DNA of 64,000 nt, from the NCBI GenBank assembly GCA_949358305.1, contig OX442314.1, positions 15,927,060-15,991,059 of the forward strand, given 5' to 3'. Position numbers and translations under genes: made by a program. Within the stretch, counting starts at the first letter, position 1. Every line of letters begins with the position of its first letter. Positions 36,012 to 48,626 of the stretch are shown piece by piece. The notes under the pieces are model-generated. The model had not been told where the DNA came from. It did not search any database and worked only from the letters and a program-made list of their open reading frames with translations. This DNA comes from Strigamia acuminata. Taxonomy: Eukaryota > Arthropoda > Chilopoda > Geophilomorpha > Linotaeniidae.

Positions 36012-38250
36012 CTACAAGATACTACATCCACAACAACACTTTTGAGGGTAGTTAGGTGCGTACACTTTGTTTTCAAAACCATATACGAAAAAATAATCCG
36101 TATCTTCTTTCCACGTGTAATATACTTGAGTAACTGGTACAATTCGAACTCTGTGTCTCTGAAAGAGAGAGAGAAAGAAACTATTTTGACATCTTTCATT
36201 CAAAGAAGAATTCTAGGCTTAATCAACATCAACTACTTGGTTGCTGTTGCTTATCGCTACATAGAATTTACTTTCCGAAATGTTTTTTAAGCTTCTATAT
36301 CTTATCTGGAACAGAAGCAAATAAATATCCTAAGAAAAGTAAACATCTAACCCTTATTTTCCAACTTCATAAATTAGCCGTATTGCTCACACGCCGTTGC
36401 TTTTCGTCCACGCGTCCATTAAACCAAGGTCGACCTTGCATTAAACAACGGCGCGCATTAGCAATACAAGAATTAGTCACCAGATTTCTCTGTAGTCATC
36501 GTCAGAGAAAGCATTTTTTTAAAAATACCGGTAGCTCGTTCATAGGTAAGGAATTTTTATTTACTTGCTTCTGTTACACTGACAGAAAAAAAAATACCTG
36601 ACGCATAATTCTTTCCATAATATAATCTGTATTGTGCTGTTGGACTAATTTTGAAGATGCGATATTGATAGCTTGGTCTGGGAAATGGTTTATCGGCCAA
36701 ACCTAAACACCAAAGAGTTTTTTTATATTTAATAATTACTCTACTGATGATGATCACGGCGATTATGATTATTTTATTTTAATACTCTCGGTAAATCCTC
36801 TTCAAAAGCTAACTGGCCACTAACTGTGCGAACTAAATCTTCCGGTAATGACGTGCGCTCTACGATGTAATCGCCTACATGATTTTTCCTAACAAATAAG
36901 AAATCTTTAATTTATATTTTATTGAAACTGAACAATTTACCAAGACAGACAAAGTTGAATATAACATTTAAGCTGTCCCTTTCCGCTACATGATTTGCAC
37001 TTTATTTGTCCATTTCCATGGCAGTTTAAGCACCTACATATAATCAGTAATGAAAAATGTCAGTTTCTTAGAGTTTCGTCTTCCAATATTGTCCTACCTC
37101 GTTCTCCTTTGACCGTGACAAAAAGAGCAAGTTTCATCATTAAATCGGCGTCCAGATCCAGAGCAAGACGAGCAATTTACCTTTCAATTAAATCAGTTAC
37201 ATCAGCTCTCAAAGGCTTCAACTTGTATATTTTATGATCTCACTTGTCCATCACCTATACACGTTGGACATCGTCGTCTACCGATAGCAGCACAATCATG
37301 ACATGATTTTACAGATGCCGTATGGGGCACTTCAGTCGTCATTTTAGTTTCCTTGTACGCAGCGGGAGGTGATACTGCAATTTCCCATGCCCTAGGGGCT
37401 GGTCCGTTCACGCATGAATCGATGGTTTGGCCTACAAGAAAATTATGAAATGTAATAAACAAATTAAAACACATTAGGCGCATTTATAAAGTCATTTAGA
37501 CGAAACAGCATTTTAAACATTTTAAACTGCTTGTCTCGATCTAAATTCAAAATGGCGGCCGATTTAGTCTGTTTTCATGCGCACTACATTTAAAGAAGAA
37601 AACATGTCTAACTGCTAATTAAACTTGTATTCATAAATGCGCCTACTAAAATTATTAGACTACCAATGTATGGCTCACTCGTCCAACGAGTTTGGCGCGA
37701 TTCTCCAAAAGTTTCCAAAGTATACTGAAATTTGTAAGTGTCAAAAGAGTATAGCAAAAAAAATGGAGTAATACGTGAATTACATGGAAAGCTGAAGTGT
37801 TTTCAATACTTCGAAAAACCATTTCTTCAGCTGCTGATTTGCCATAACAACAATGCTCGGAAACGAAATTTAGAAGAGCTTCTCTAGCTTGATCTTCGGT
37901 CAGTGCTGGATAACTTGTAAAACTGCTTCTTGAAGGTGGTTGACCATGGTATGCGTGGTCACTAGCCGGTGGTGAAAGTGATGCTAAATTTGATTTATTA
38001 ATTATAGCACGACTTGCAGTATTTTTTATTTTACTTTTTGTTGTGTAACTTACCAACATCGAATGAAACGTTTTCATAACCATGAACCTTATCCATAAGC
38101 TCAAGAGGAGGCGCTGATGCGAGAAGATCAACAGGTTCTTCACTCTCACCAGAGACACCATTACTAGCGTCTAAATTTATTTATGATACAATTAATATCT
38201 TATACAATATATTTTTCCCATTGAGATTTAATTAGTTTACCTGAAGCCAT
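36012..38250 (-). CDS. SSUH2-like protein, gene B
   Basis: A near-identical copy of gene A, created by the block duplication. The start at 38250 gives MAS before the first intron. Exons encode LSPPASDHAYHGQPPSRSSF and LTEDQAREALLNFVSEHCCY, YTLETFGESRQTRWTSEPY, and the Cys repeats CHDCAAIGRRRCPTCIGDGQ and CLNCHGNGQIKCKSCSGKG. The end is YAPNYPQKCCCGCSIL. Differences from gene A concentrate in and around the Cys repeats (for example CTQC to CPTC). All exons checked stay open. The neighbouring channel copies are dead while this gene is preserved. Confidence 0.83.
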
Positions 38251-38639
38251 GTACTCCGATGGATGAGTTAATGTAACATTCATTGGTGGTGGATTTCTTA
38301 ATAAAAATAGAAAGTGAAATATGCAAGCTTTTTATCTAAACATTACAATGGTAAATAAAATAGTCACGGAATATGTAAAAAATATTTTACCGAATCAAAT
38401 TATGTTGGTAATTATTTTGGATATTTTGATAGATTGCACTGAAAAATTACCAATTATTAAATATTAGGGTTCTCTTCTTTTCCTTAACACGATGTTGAAC
38501 TTAATGTTCACCCTTTGAAACTCAACTCCAATGTGAAAAAATTAAAAATGTTGAATGTCAAGATTCATATTATTTAAATTTACTTTTTCTGGCTATTTAG
38601 TTACTCAATACCTTATGTTTTAGCAAATTTACGTTTACA

Positions 38640-39700
38640 AAAATGTGTACCTACACCTACTTACGCTGTGTGAGCCATCGTTTACATTCAAAATAGCTTA
38701 GGGGGAGTATTCTAGTCACAGTACTACGAAATTTCTTATCAAAACAACCTGCTTTTGTTGTGATAAAAATTATCAAATACAAACAACTTGATCCGTTGTC
38801 ACATTAGATAAACAATGGTTTTATTTTTCTAAATTGATAAGTATATTAATTAAAAATAATATAAATTATAATTAATTTTTGAATAAAACACCTCAGAGTT
38901 ATTAGTGTTTGTTTTTAATCTAAAATATTTAAATATCAGATAAAAATGCACTTTTCTTATATATATGTGTACACATATTTAATGAATGGACGACGCAGTT
39001 AAGTTTTATCCTAAAAATCTCAATTTACAATTATCGGTATTTCAAAACAGCTGGTGTCGTTATACCGTATGGTAGTGTACGGTTTTAAATTGTCATAACC
39101 AACCTTTAAATTATACGACTTCAATTTATCTTGTATATCATTTCATTTACCTTGTGTTCATGGTACAGTACATGCGGTTGCATCACTCCTACTAGTGAAA
39201 ACCAAAACAAAGTACAGAGAAAGCGGATATTTACTTCCAGGAAGAGAGCGGTTTTCCATATAAATAATAAATGGATTATTTAAAAAAAATCCTGTTTACA
39301 ACTGAAAGCAGGTCAGAATTGAAGATTGGAACCGAGTAGTATGCCAAAGGTAATGGTCATAAATTAAATGAAATATTTCAGAATTTTATTTTATTTTTGG
39401 AAATACAAAACCAAACATTTGTAATCAAACACACATTATTTTATATTTTTTAAATTTAAAAAAGTTGTGATTTCAATCCAACAGAAACATAAAAAAGTTG
39501 TGTATATTTTTGTAGGAAGCTTGGAAATCCTTAATTGCTCAGCAATGACTCCTTGGATGTTTGTTATTATTATTATTTATTATTATTATTTTCAGTAATT
39601 CTTGACTTTAACTGTGATGCATAACAATTACATCACACGACCTTGATTATACAGTATACACACTTCATTAGAATCTAATATAAGTGACACCGCGTTGGCC
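38640..39700. repeat. flank shared by SSUH2 copies (copy 1)
   Basis: This segment upstream of gene B matches 42060-43830 upstream of gene C in several islands: GAGCCATCGTTTACA, TTTTATCCTAAAAAT, AAAGCGGATATT with ACTTCCAGGAAGAGAGCGG, TTGATTGCTCAGCAA-type and AACAATTACATCACACGACC. A shorter match is at 31605-31710 near gene A. Islands such as AAAACAAAGTACAGAGAAAG could belong to an untranslated or lost exon, but no conserved frame was established. Confidence 0.65.
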
Positions 39701-39737
39701 ACCGCGACATGTGTGTCATCTCGTGGACTTATTTAAA

Positions 39738-41321
39738 CTACAAGATACAACACCCACAACAAAATTTTTGAGGATATTTAAGTGCGTATACTTTGTTTTC
39801 AAACCCATACACAAAAAATAATTCCGATTTCTGTTTCCATGTGTAATCCACTTGAGTTACTGGTACAATTCGAACTCTGTGTCTCTGAAAAAGAGAGATT
39901 ATTTTACAATATCTTTCATTGATGAAACCTAGATCAGTATGAATTAACGAGAACTATTTATTGCATTAGTCTCTAACGCCTATCGTTATACCTGACGGAT
40001 TATTCTCTCCGTACTATAATCTGTATCGTGCTGTTGAATTAATTTTGTTGATGCGATATTGATAGCCTCATCTGGAAAATGGTTTATTGGCTCAACCTAA
40101 AAGCAAACAATATTTTAAAAAAAAATAATATTTTTTTTACTGATGATGATTGTGGTACTCTGGGTAAATTCTCTTCAAACACCAATTGGCCACTAACTTC
40201 GCGAATCGACTCATCAGGTAATGATGATGCGCGCTTAACGATGAAATCATCTACATGATTTTTCCTAAAAAACACAAAAATATTTACGTTCGAACCTTTA
40301 GGTGACCTCGAAACTGAACAATTTACCAAGAGATCATAAGTTGAGTACAATCTTTAACCTGTCCCTTTCCATTACATGGCAAGCACTTTACTTTTCCGCG
40401 CCCAATACACATATGGCAGCTATGTATAATCAGAAATATATTTTTTTTAGTGTTTGTGGCTAAGAATACGAATGTATAGTTCCAATACAAGCCGCGTTGT
40501 CCACTGCCATGGTAATTAATCTAAAATTAAATAGGGTTAAATCATTACACTTAAGTTTAAACTAAGGTATTTGATAATCTTACTTGTCCAGTACCGGAAC
40601 AGGCGAAGCATGGTTGTTTACCGGTAGCCAAACAATTAAGACATTCTTCTATAGATGCCGTATGGGGTACTTCAATCTTTAGTTCCGTGTCTTCGTACGC
40701 AGAGGGAATAGCTACTTCAATATCCCATAGATCAGGGGCTGGTCCGTTCTCGCAGGAATCTATCGGTTCTCCTACGGGTAAATTATAAAACGTAATAAAC
40801 AAACTAAGAATCATCAAAGTTAGCGTACTAAGTACCATGGTATGGCTCACTCGTCCAAAAGGATTGGCGCGATTCTCCAACAGTTTCCAAAATATACTGA
40901 AATTTGCAAGTGTCAAAAGAAAAGAGTATACGCAGCAGATAAAAAATAGTTATTCAGGAAATTACATGCAAAGCTGAAGTATGTTCAAGATTTCGAAAAA
41001 CTATATCTTCATGCGCTGATTTATTACCACAACAACTAAGCTCGGCACCGAAATTACCAAAAGCTTCTCTAGCTTGATCTTCGGTCAGCTCTGGAGAACG
41101 CATAGCACTGTTTTCTAAAAGTGTTTGACCATGGTTTACTTGGTCGTTAGAAGGTGGTGAAAGTGGTGCTAAATTAGATTTACTATTTACAGAATTTTTT
41201 CACCCGTGTTGTAACTTACAAACACAGAATGATGAGACATCATGAGCAGCAACTAGATTTTAGTTATTTTATTACATAATGTCTTTTTCGATTGTAATTT
41301 AATAAAATAACCTAAAGCCAG
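39738..41321 (-). pseudogene. SSUH2-like gene C, divergent, start codon lost
   Basis: Body exons are still open: LSPPSNDQVNHG with LTEDQAREAFGNFGAELSCC, YILETVGESRQSFWTSEPY, GPAPDLWDIEVAIPSAYED, Cys repeats CLNCLATGKQPCFACSGTGQ and CIGRGKVKCLPCNGKGQ, and the end YPQKFCCGCCIL. The place of the ATG in genes A and B reads CTG here (41319-41321), and the second exon is much shorter and without an in-frame ATG. The first in-frame ATG is inside exon 3 (MRSPELTED). It is either a young pseudogene, or translated from CTG or an internal ATG. Confidence 0.7.
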
Positions 41322-41487
41322 ATCTTCTAAGGGATGAGTTAATATAACATTCATTGGTGGTGGTTTTCTTAGTAAAAGTAGAAAATGGAATTGTTAAGTT
41401 TTTTATGCGAAATGTAAATTGTAAATAGATGTAAATGCCTGGAAATTATTTAAGTATTTGTATACAGTATATTGATAGCTTGCAGTA

Positions 41488-41626
41488 GCTGCAATCAAAA
41501 ATAAAAATTACAATGTTAGTTTAGGTGTATTTTAAGTTTTAACATGGTTTTAAACAGGAAATGATGTCATTTTTGGTTTAAAATTGAAGTATAAAAATAT
41601 TTTAGTTTTTGAATGCAGCTACTGAA
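41488..41626. mobile_element. TA-flanked MITE, second copy
   Basis: Same family as 21304-21435: inverted termini GCTGCA...TGCAGC, TA on both sides, shared internal GGAAATGATGTCATTTTT. Confidence 0.65.
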
Positions 41627-42059
41627 AATATAAAGGTTCGTTAAATGGTATGAGATTAAATGTTTAACCTTATCACTCCCAAGCAGAGGCAGATTTATGA
41701 GTTCTCACAGTACTTGCCGGAAAAGGACCCCATGCGGTCCTAACGATTCAGCTCTGTAAAGTTGGATCAGAATCAGAAGTGAATGTAGAGAATAGTCTAA
41801 AGTTGAGTTCAACATTTTCTACGGTGGAACTCTTGACTTATACCATAATAAAGATGGCAGAGTGATACTCCCAGTAGGACACTATTCGGCAACGAACGTT
41901 CGTTTTGTGTGAACAAATCGGACCCCAAAAAGGGATGGAAGAAAGGCCCCAAAGGCCCGCATCATAAACCCACCTCAGCCCCCGTGTGAAAAATATCAAT
42001 ATTTATACAAGAACATTTTTCTTTAGTCTTACTTTTTAATGTTACGTTTTAACTAATTT

Positions 42060-43830
42060 ACCCTTTCTAAAATGTGTACTTACACTGAGTGGGCCATCGT
42101 TTACACTCAGCAGGAGAGGATTATTACATCAAAAACCATGGATATCCTTGATTCATGATTCTAGTCTAAGAATTTTCTTATCTAACAACCGGTTTTTGTT
42201 GTGACAAAAATGACCCAATAAAGATAAAACTTGAACGTTCCTGTTTAACATTAGATTACAAGTACCGGTAATAATTTAAAATATTATAAATTAAAATTAA
42301 TTGAATAAAACGTAAGTTCTTCAGTGTTGGCTTTTAATCTAAAATATCAAATGAAAATGCTTATTTCTTTTTTTGTGTCTGTGTTTATTGGTAGAGATGT
42401 CAACATCATGGACCATGCTATTAAGTTTTATCCTAAAAATAAAAAATCACAATCATTCCAATTTAATTTTGAATATCTATTCATTTATTTAGAGACCGTT
42501 CATAAATTATGTAACGCTAATTTTTGGATTTTTAGACCCCCCCCTTCCCCCCTGTAACAAAGTCGTAACAAATCCACAAATCCCCTAGAAAATTAAGTAA
42601 CAAAACTAACCACCCTTCACCCAATTTTGATATATGATATATTAAATACAAATTTAGTACTTATCAATTGTTTTTTAAAAATAACTATTTTGAAAATTTT
42701 ATACATTTTCACACTTACATTTTTGTTAATAATTGTTAAAATGAATATTTCGACTTTAAACTTCATCTTCCCAAGGAAAAAAAATAAATAAATCATGAAG
42801 CAATTATTTAAGTTAAATTTTCAAATTTTCAACAAGTTACGTAACATTATTGCCCCCCCCCTAAGGCGTTACGTAATTTACGGACGGCCCCTTATTTATT
42901 TGTCTGATGTTCACGATGTTGCCATATACGGGTGCACCACTCCGACTAATGAAAACCAAAACAAAGTACAAAGAAAGCGGATATTAACTTCCAGGAAGAG
43001 AGCGGTTTTCAATATGAATAATGAATATTCCGTATATTGCTTCAAACTATCGAAATTGAAGATTGTGTCGAGTGGTAACTACATGGCATAGAATAGATTA
43101 TACATAAAATGTAGTATTTCAAAGAATATTCGAAATTTTATTTTATTTTTGATAATACAAAACCAAGAACAATGGTAATTGAACACACATTATACGGTAC
43201 ATATTTTTCCAATTTAAAAAAGCTGTGATTTCACTCCAACAACATCATCAAAAAGTTTTACACACTCAATTCTGTTTTTACACTGTAGTTATGTTCGAGG
43301 AAAAACCATGTAAAAAAAGACAAACGAGAGAAATTCCCTAAGTATTTCCTAGACAACGAACAAGGGAAATTCCCTAAACATTTTGAAGAAAATTGCGGAA
43401 AAAGGAAATATTTTTCCTAAAATTTAAAACAAATTTTAAAAAGGCAATTTTTTTAACCGAGTTATATCAAAAGAAATCATGCAAAAACAGAATTAAATTT
43501 ATTTTTCTAGACCGTGTTAAATCAAAATCGTGTAAAAATAAACTGTGTAAAAACAGAATTGAGTGTGTATTTTTCTCAAAAGCTTAGAAATCCTTGATTG
43601 CTCAGCAACGATGCCTCTGATATTTGTTATTCTTTTTTTTTGGTTTACGAAATCTCATGTTTTGCACATGAGTTTCAGCAATCGGTAACCCTATCCTTGT
43701 AATTCATAACAATTACATCACACGACCCTTCCCTTTTATGACCTTGGTTATGATGACTGGGCATGGGCAGCCACGAGTTCATATATAATAAACACACCCG
43801 GTACACAAGCTTTAGTGGAATCTAATATAA
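42060..43830. repeat. flank shared by SSUH2 copies (copy 2)
   Basis: Upstream flank of gene C, matching 38640-39700 in islands and interrupted by the hAT MITE at 42491-42892. This shows that flank and gene were duplicated together before that insertion. Confidence 0.65.
42491..42892. mobile_element. hAT-type MITE
   Basis: This 402-bp element has inverted termini of about 28 bp (AGAGACCGTTCATAAATTAT against the complement of the right end, which carries TAATTTACGGACGG). It is flanked by the 8-bp direct repeat ATTTATTT at 42483-42490 and 42893-42900. The 8-bp duplication is typical of hAT transposition. Internal runs of C are non-coding. Confidence 0.8.
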
Positions 43831-43851
43831 ATGTTTCAAAGATCTATTTGA

Positions 43852-45406
43852 TTAACTGAATTTTTGCACGAGATGAACACAAGCATTAATTAAAAATACA
43901 ATAGCTAGTAAAAAGTGACTCGACTGAATTCGGATTTGACCAGCCACTGAAGAAAACAAAATACGGAGTATTAGATAATTTTAAAAATAATGCCTGAAAT
44001 AAATCACTAATTAAAACTCACCTTCAATCAGAACGGTTTGAGATTCATAAATTATTCCGTGGTGTGAAGCACGACATCTGTATGGAAATGATGCGCGAGG
44101 ATTTTTGTAATTAAAAGCATATTTTGTTTGCGATGAATTTTTCATTGACTGATGTCCGTATTGTCCAAAATAGAGGATCCATTCGTACTGATTCGCAGGA
44201 AAATTGGCGTCGCACACTAAGTAATAATCCACGTCCGGCTGGATAATTATATGCGAGTTATTGAGTATGGTGACATTCGATTCTATAAAATGTAAAAATT
44301 AATAAATCTCATTCAGAATGTCAGTACGATGTGGCATTTGTTTACGGTGTGAAGTAAGTGGGGCAACCATTTCTTCTTTGCTTTTATCGACTGTGATAGT
44401 GGCTTTGGTTGCAGTTGTAGTTGTTTCTGTTGGATAAACATCCACGGGTGGTTCAGTGACGGCATAGGTTTGTGTAACTACGGTAATATAAATATTTATT
44501 TATTTATTTTTGAAATTATTTATAAAGATTAATTAAAAACTAATAATTTCTTGCAATACACACAAAATGTTAATTTTACTGCAGCAAACAAAGAAATGCC
44601 TTCCGGTTTGGCAATGGTAGAACTCAAGTTGACCGTTTGGCCAATTAAAATCCTTCGAAAATGCAAAACAAATACAAAATAAAATAAAAAATTAACTCAA
44701 GTGACTTGAGTCAAGTCATATTCGTGCACGTAAAACGTTAGTACCAACATATTTCTGAATTTCTTCCAGCTTTAAGTAAATTCTTGAACACAAAAACAAT
44801 AAAAATGGAGTACGCAAGCCTCCACTACTTCGCAACGTGTTATAAAATCATCTAATATTGGAAAATAGGTTAAAAAAACATTGAGGAAGAGAAAATCTTT
44901 TGCCAAAAATAACCTGTCTCCAGTGTGGTTGGAGGTTGCTGATGAATTATGCCACCGTCTATTACTAAAAATAAATCAAATTTTGAATTTTTCTCATTTG
45001 CTCATTGGTTTATTACCATTAATTTCGATGGGTTTAGAGGTGTATTCCTGATCGCCATAACTAACGCTACAGACTATTTTAGCCTGTCCCCTTTCAGGGT
45101 ATGTGAAATGATATCGCGGATCTGAATGTGTAGAAATGAGCGGTTGGTATTTGTCGTCTCCCAGGAAGTAAAACCATTCGTACGTAGGATTCCCAATATT
45201 TGTGTGACAGATTAAAAAATTTGGTTCATTTGTACGCACTTCAGTTACTGTGTCGTTCAAGATAACTACCGATTGTCCCGCTGTAAACACGAGTGCAAAA
45301 AGCCAATTTTGAATTTAAAAAAAAGTTTTTAATTTAAAATTGAATAAAATTCAAACTTACCTGAATTGTCGAGAAAAAATGCAAAAAATAACAAAGTCAA
45401 AAACAT
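43852..45406 (-). CDS. membrane-anchored protein with two Ig domains
   Basis: The start at 45406 gives a signal peptide, MFLTLLFFAFFLDNSG. Ig domain 1 (about 45000-45282) has LICHTNIGNPTYEWFYFLGD and AKIVCSVSYG, that is Cys, Trp and Cys at normal spacing. Two linker exons follow, one Thr-rich (ETTTTATKATITVDKS), a likely O-glycosylated stalk. Ig domain 2 (about 44025-44280) has YLVCDANFPANQYEWILYFG and PYRCRASHHG. The last exon ends in a hydrophobic run, HFLLAIVFLINACVHLV, at the very C-terminus, suggesting a GPI signal or short membrane anchor. Ig exons are phase 1-1, as in the related genes at 47003, 58653 and 61685. Partner and function are unknown. Confidence 0.78.
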
Positions 45407-47002
45407 TTTAACAGTGGGACTTGTTACTAACCCAAACTCCAAACCATTAATGACACCTTTAAGTTTGTGTTACTTGAATTTCAGCCAAACCTGACGTATA
45501 GAGAAATATTTTTTCTGAGCCAGAATTGCTAACCATCAATTTCTTCTTGGGTAATCACGTTTAAACCTCTTCCAACCCTTCCAATTTATTTTGCATTGAC
45601 AAATGTTTGACCTTCTTTTCTTCTTCTTCTATCGCTATATCGGTCACTTTAATTTCTTCTGGTTTACAAGACCAGATTTGTTTTGTTTGATGTATAAAAT
45701 GATAGAAAACTAAATATTAGTGTGAATTTCTTTTTACATAAGAAAAAAAATCATAATCCTTGGCCTCAATTATAAGCCTATATTTAGATTACAGCTGTTC
45801 CTATTTTAACTGATTTGAGTATACAAATGAACATTCCATCGTGTAAAAACAATGCATTCCACTCTCAGTATCTTTATTTTTATACTTGTTTTCTGACTAC
45901 AGCCCATCGATCGAGTTCGCATTGCTTTCAAAAAAATTACATTTCAATTTCAAAGAAAGGAATCGACAGATATACTAAAAAAAAACAGTTATTTGGAACA
46001 ATTTTACAACAACCAAGTATTTTGTCATTAAAATGTTCAGAAATTTTTCCCAATCCCATTAGCATCTGCTTTCAGATGTCTTAAATACCTGTAAAAATGT
46101 TTTAGTTTGCTGAATGACGGCAAAACCGGAGTTGCTTCACTGTGCTTCATTTTGCATCGACACGTCACAAGTCGCAACACATTACTAACATTACGAGATC
46201 AGTGTTGACGTCATAAATGCCAAATAGTACAGTGAAGCCCACCGTAAAAAAAACTTTTCGGGCAAACATGACATATGTAGGAGTTCAGTTGCAATTTGTT
46301 TTATCAAACCAGAAGAATTTGTTTTTTTTAATCGAGAGTTTGTGTCTGTTCAGCAGGTGCAAAGTAATTTACCAAATACTGCAGAATGTGTAATCTCAAA
46401 TACAAATAGAATAATTTTTCAAAGTAAATTTTGGTGTATTTTAATATCTCTGGCTAATATTAGCAAGAATGCGACGATAACTGTGTAGTGTGTTGACGGG
46501 TATAAAGTGATCAAAAACGTCTTTAAGCAAAATCAACTATTAAATTAATTACTCACACCTTTACCTCTTCGGTGTAATTTGTTATCAACTCCAATACTCA
46601 GAAAAATTTGTGGTATACACTTTCTAATCTCTCAAGAGAATTCGTTGCCAAGATAACATAATTTAATTCACTGCAATGTCAGCTACGGCATTACTCATAA
46701 ATAAATAACATCGAACACGTAGAAAAAAAAAAACATAAAACTTTCTTATCTTATCTTGCTGACGACTAAACAAAATAATCTCAAATCTTACCACCTGATG
46801 GTATATTTTTTACAAAATTTTTGCAAATGATACAAATAAATTTGCTGCGCCAACGCATCATATCAAATTATAATGTAAAGACTTATCATTATGTAGACAC
46901 ACTTCTATCGGTTAGATAAAAGGCTGTATCTATAAAGTATGACTTTTCACACCTACTTATCACTCGTCAAGTTGGTTGCATACAAGCACATACTAACAAA
47001 AG
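45407..47002. other. intergenic between divergent Ig genes
   Basis: Nearly 1.6 kb separates two divergent Ig-protein genes. Open frames here are short and unlike any family I know. No repeat was recognised. Confidence 0.5.
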
Positions 47003-47481
47003 ATGTTGCGTGTTGTACTTTTCTCAACTTTCGTTCTAGCTGCATTCTGTAAGAAATGTTTAATTTAAAGTTATATAATCACTAGTGTTGTTGCCTGTCT
47101 TTATTTGTAACATTTGTATTTTTAAAGGTGCCAGTGTATGGATCACTGAAAGATCGCCTTCACACTTTCGAGTGAACACCGCAAAACCATTAACTTGTTT
47201 AACTACTGGCTTAAAAACCCCGATTACTTACAATTGGTTCAATATTTCAAGACCTTACAATCAAACGTTTCCAAACTCTAATCATTCTACGCTGTATTTT
47301 ACCTTTCGCACGCGAATTCCAAAATATGCAAGAATAGTTTGTCAAGCCAAGGGATTCCGCGATCGTTATTTCACCAACTCTTCAGCGCTCTCATATTATG
47401 GTATAATTCTTTTAAAAAAATATACATGTCAATAGTTTTACTTTACATAATTTTACATTTTGTGTTGCAGTGACCTTTTAA
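47003..47481 (+). CDS. secreted single-Ig-domain protein
   Basis: Three exons (47003-47048, 47128-47400, 47471-47481) give 109 residues. Exon 1 is a signal peptide (MLRVVLFSTFVLAAFC). Exon 2 is one Ig domain with FRVNTAKPLTCLTTGLKTP, TYNWFNISRP and ARIVCQAKGF, the same pattern as the minus-strand genes at 58653-62793. Exon 3 adds only three codons (VTF) and the stop, so there is no anchor. The protein should be secreted. N-glycosylation sites (NIS, NQT, NHS, NSS) are visible. Confidence 0.8.
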
Positions 47482-48626
47482 AACTTGGACCAAATATTTT
47501 GAATTAAAAATTTCAACCTGTACTTTCCGATTCGAATAAATTACCGCATAAAATAGCAATTCCTGCCTGGAACTGGTTTATTCCAAACACAAAAATGTGT
47601 TCTATTGAAACTCTACTTCATTAGTAATCGGATATGAAAATATTCGCACGTCACATAAAATTTTTCTTTACTTAGAAATCGATCAAAAATTTGATGCTCA
47701 CAATTTACGGAATTTAAAGTTCAACATTTAATTTAAATTTAAATTAAAAAATTAATTTATACTCAAAATTCGTCTGCAAAATGAAAAATTTAAGTTGATT
47801 GTTTGCCATTTAATTAGCAATTTCTAATCCAATTTCTACGATACTTAGAAAAATATAGTGTTACAGAACATTGTATAATTTGATAGCCACAAGTGGGTAT
47901 TTACGAACTGCGCACCCGCATAATGCTTTTATCTAATTAATAACAAATTCCAGCATGTTTTTAAATTTTTATATTTCAATTTAACAATTTATTAATTTGT
48001 GTAAAAAAAAATCAAATGGTTTCGTGCTGAAATAATTTGCTTTGTCCAGACTCAATATTAATAAGATAATTTTCCCGATAAACGGAACAATACTAATTTA
48101 TAGTCCTGTTTTTTCAACCATATTTAATCTCGGATATAGCAAGCTGTTATTAGCGATTTATGAAGAACATAAATGTTAGATACTTCTATTTCCCCTCTCA
48201 TCTGATCGAGGACAAGCTCAAGGACAACATTGCTATAAAGAGTCACCAGCGCCTCGAACTTTATGAAGCATGTGTGATTTCCCCATTTCAACAAACTCCC
48301 TTCCGAAATTAAGTAATTAGAAAATTCCAATTTTCAATAAAATCATCAGTACGTTTAAATTAACATCAAATCCAGGTGTGTGCATATTGACACCTGTTGA
48401 TATCCCGCAGGACCAGCCGGCGACATAAAGTGGGAAAACAAGTTATTAAATGGCGCCTGAAGCGTCCGATGCTCTCAAACCCAATTAAAAAAACTGCTTT
48501 TGGGACCAAATGATGCGTTGTCATGGAGATATCTCTAATCTGACGTAGCGCACAAAGAAACAAAAAAAGGCGCGTGCGCAGCTCTAATAAAACCATCACT
48601 ACTTCTCCTGAAATGCGGGTTAGATT
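47482..48626. other. intergenic upstream of the Trk gene
   Basis: This 1.1-kb AT-rich spacer probably holds the Trk promoter. No gene or clear element was recognised. Confidence 0.5.

Noticed and set aside
36008..36290. Plus-strand frames of about 100 codons
   Set aside because: They are antisense to the last exons of SSUH2 gene B.
42795..43091. 98-codon plus-strand frame
   Set aside because: Half of it is the end of a MITE. The rest matches the flank at 39180-39300, where the frame is not kept.
45815..46084. 89-codon plus-strand frame
   Set aside because: There is no recognisable motif, no splice partner, and composition like the surrounding AT-rich spacer.
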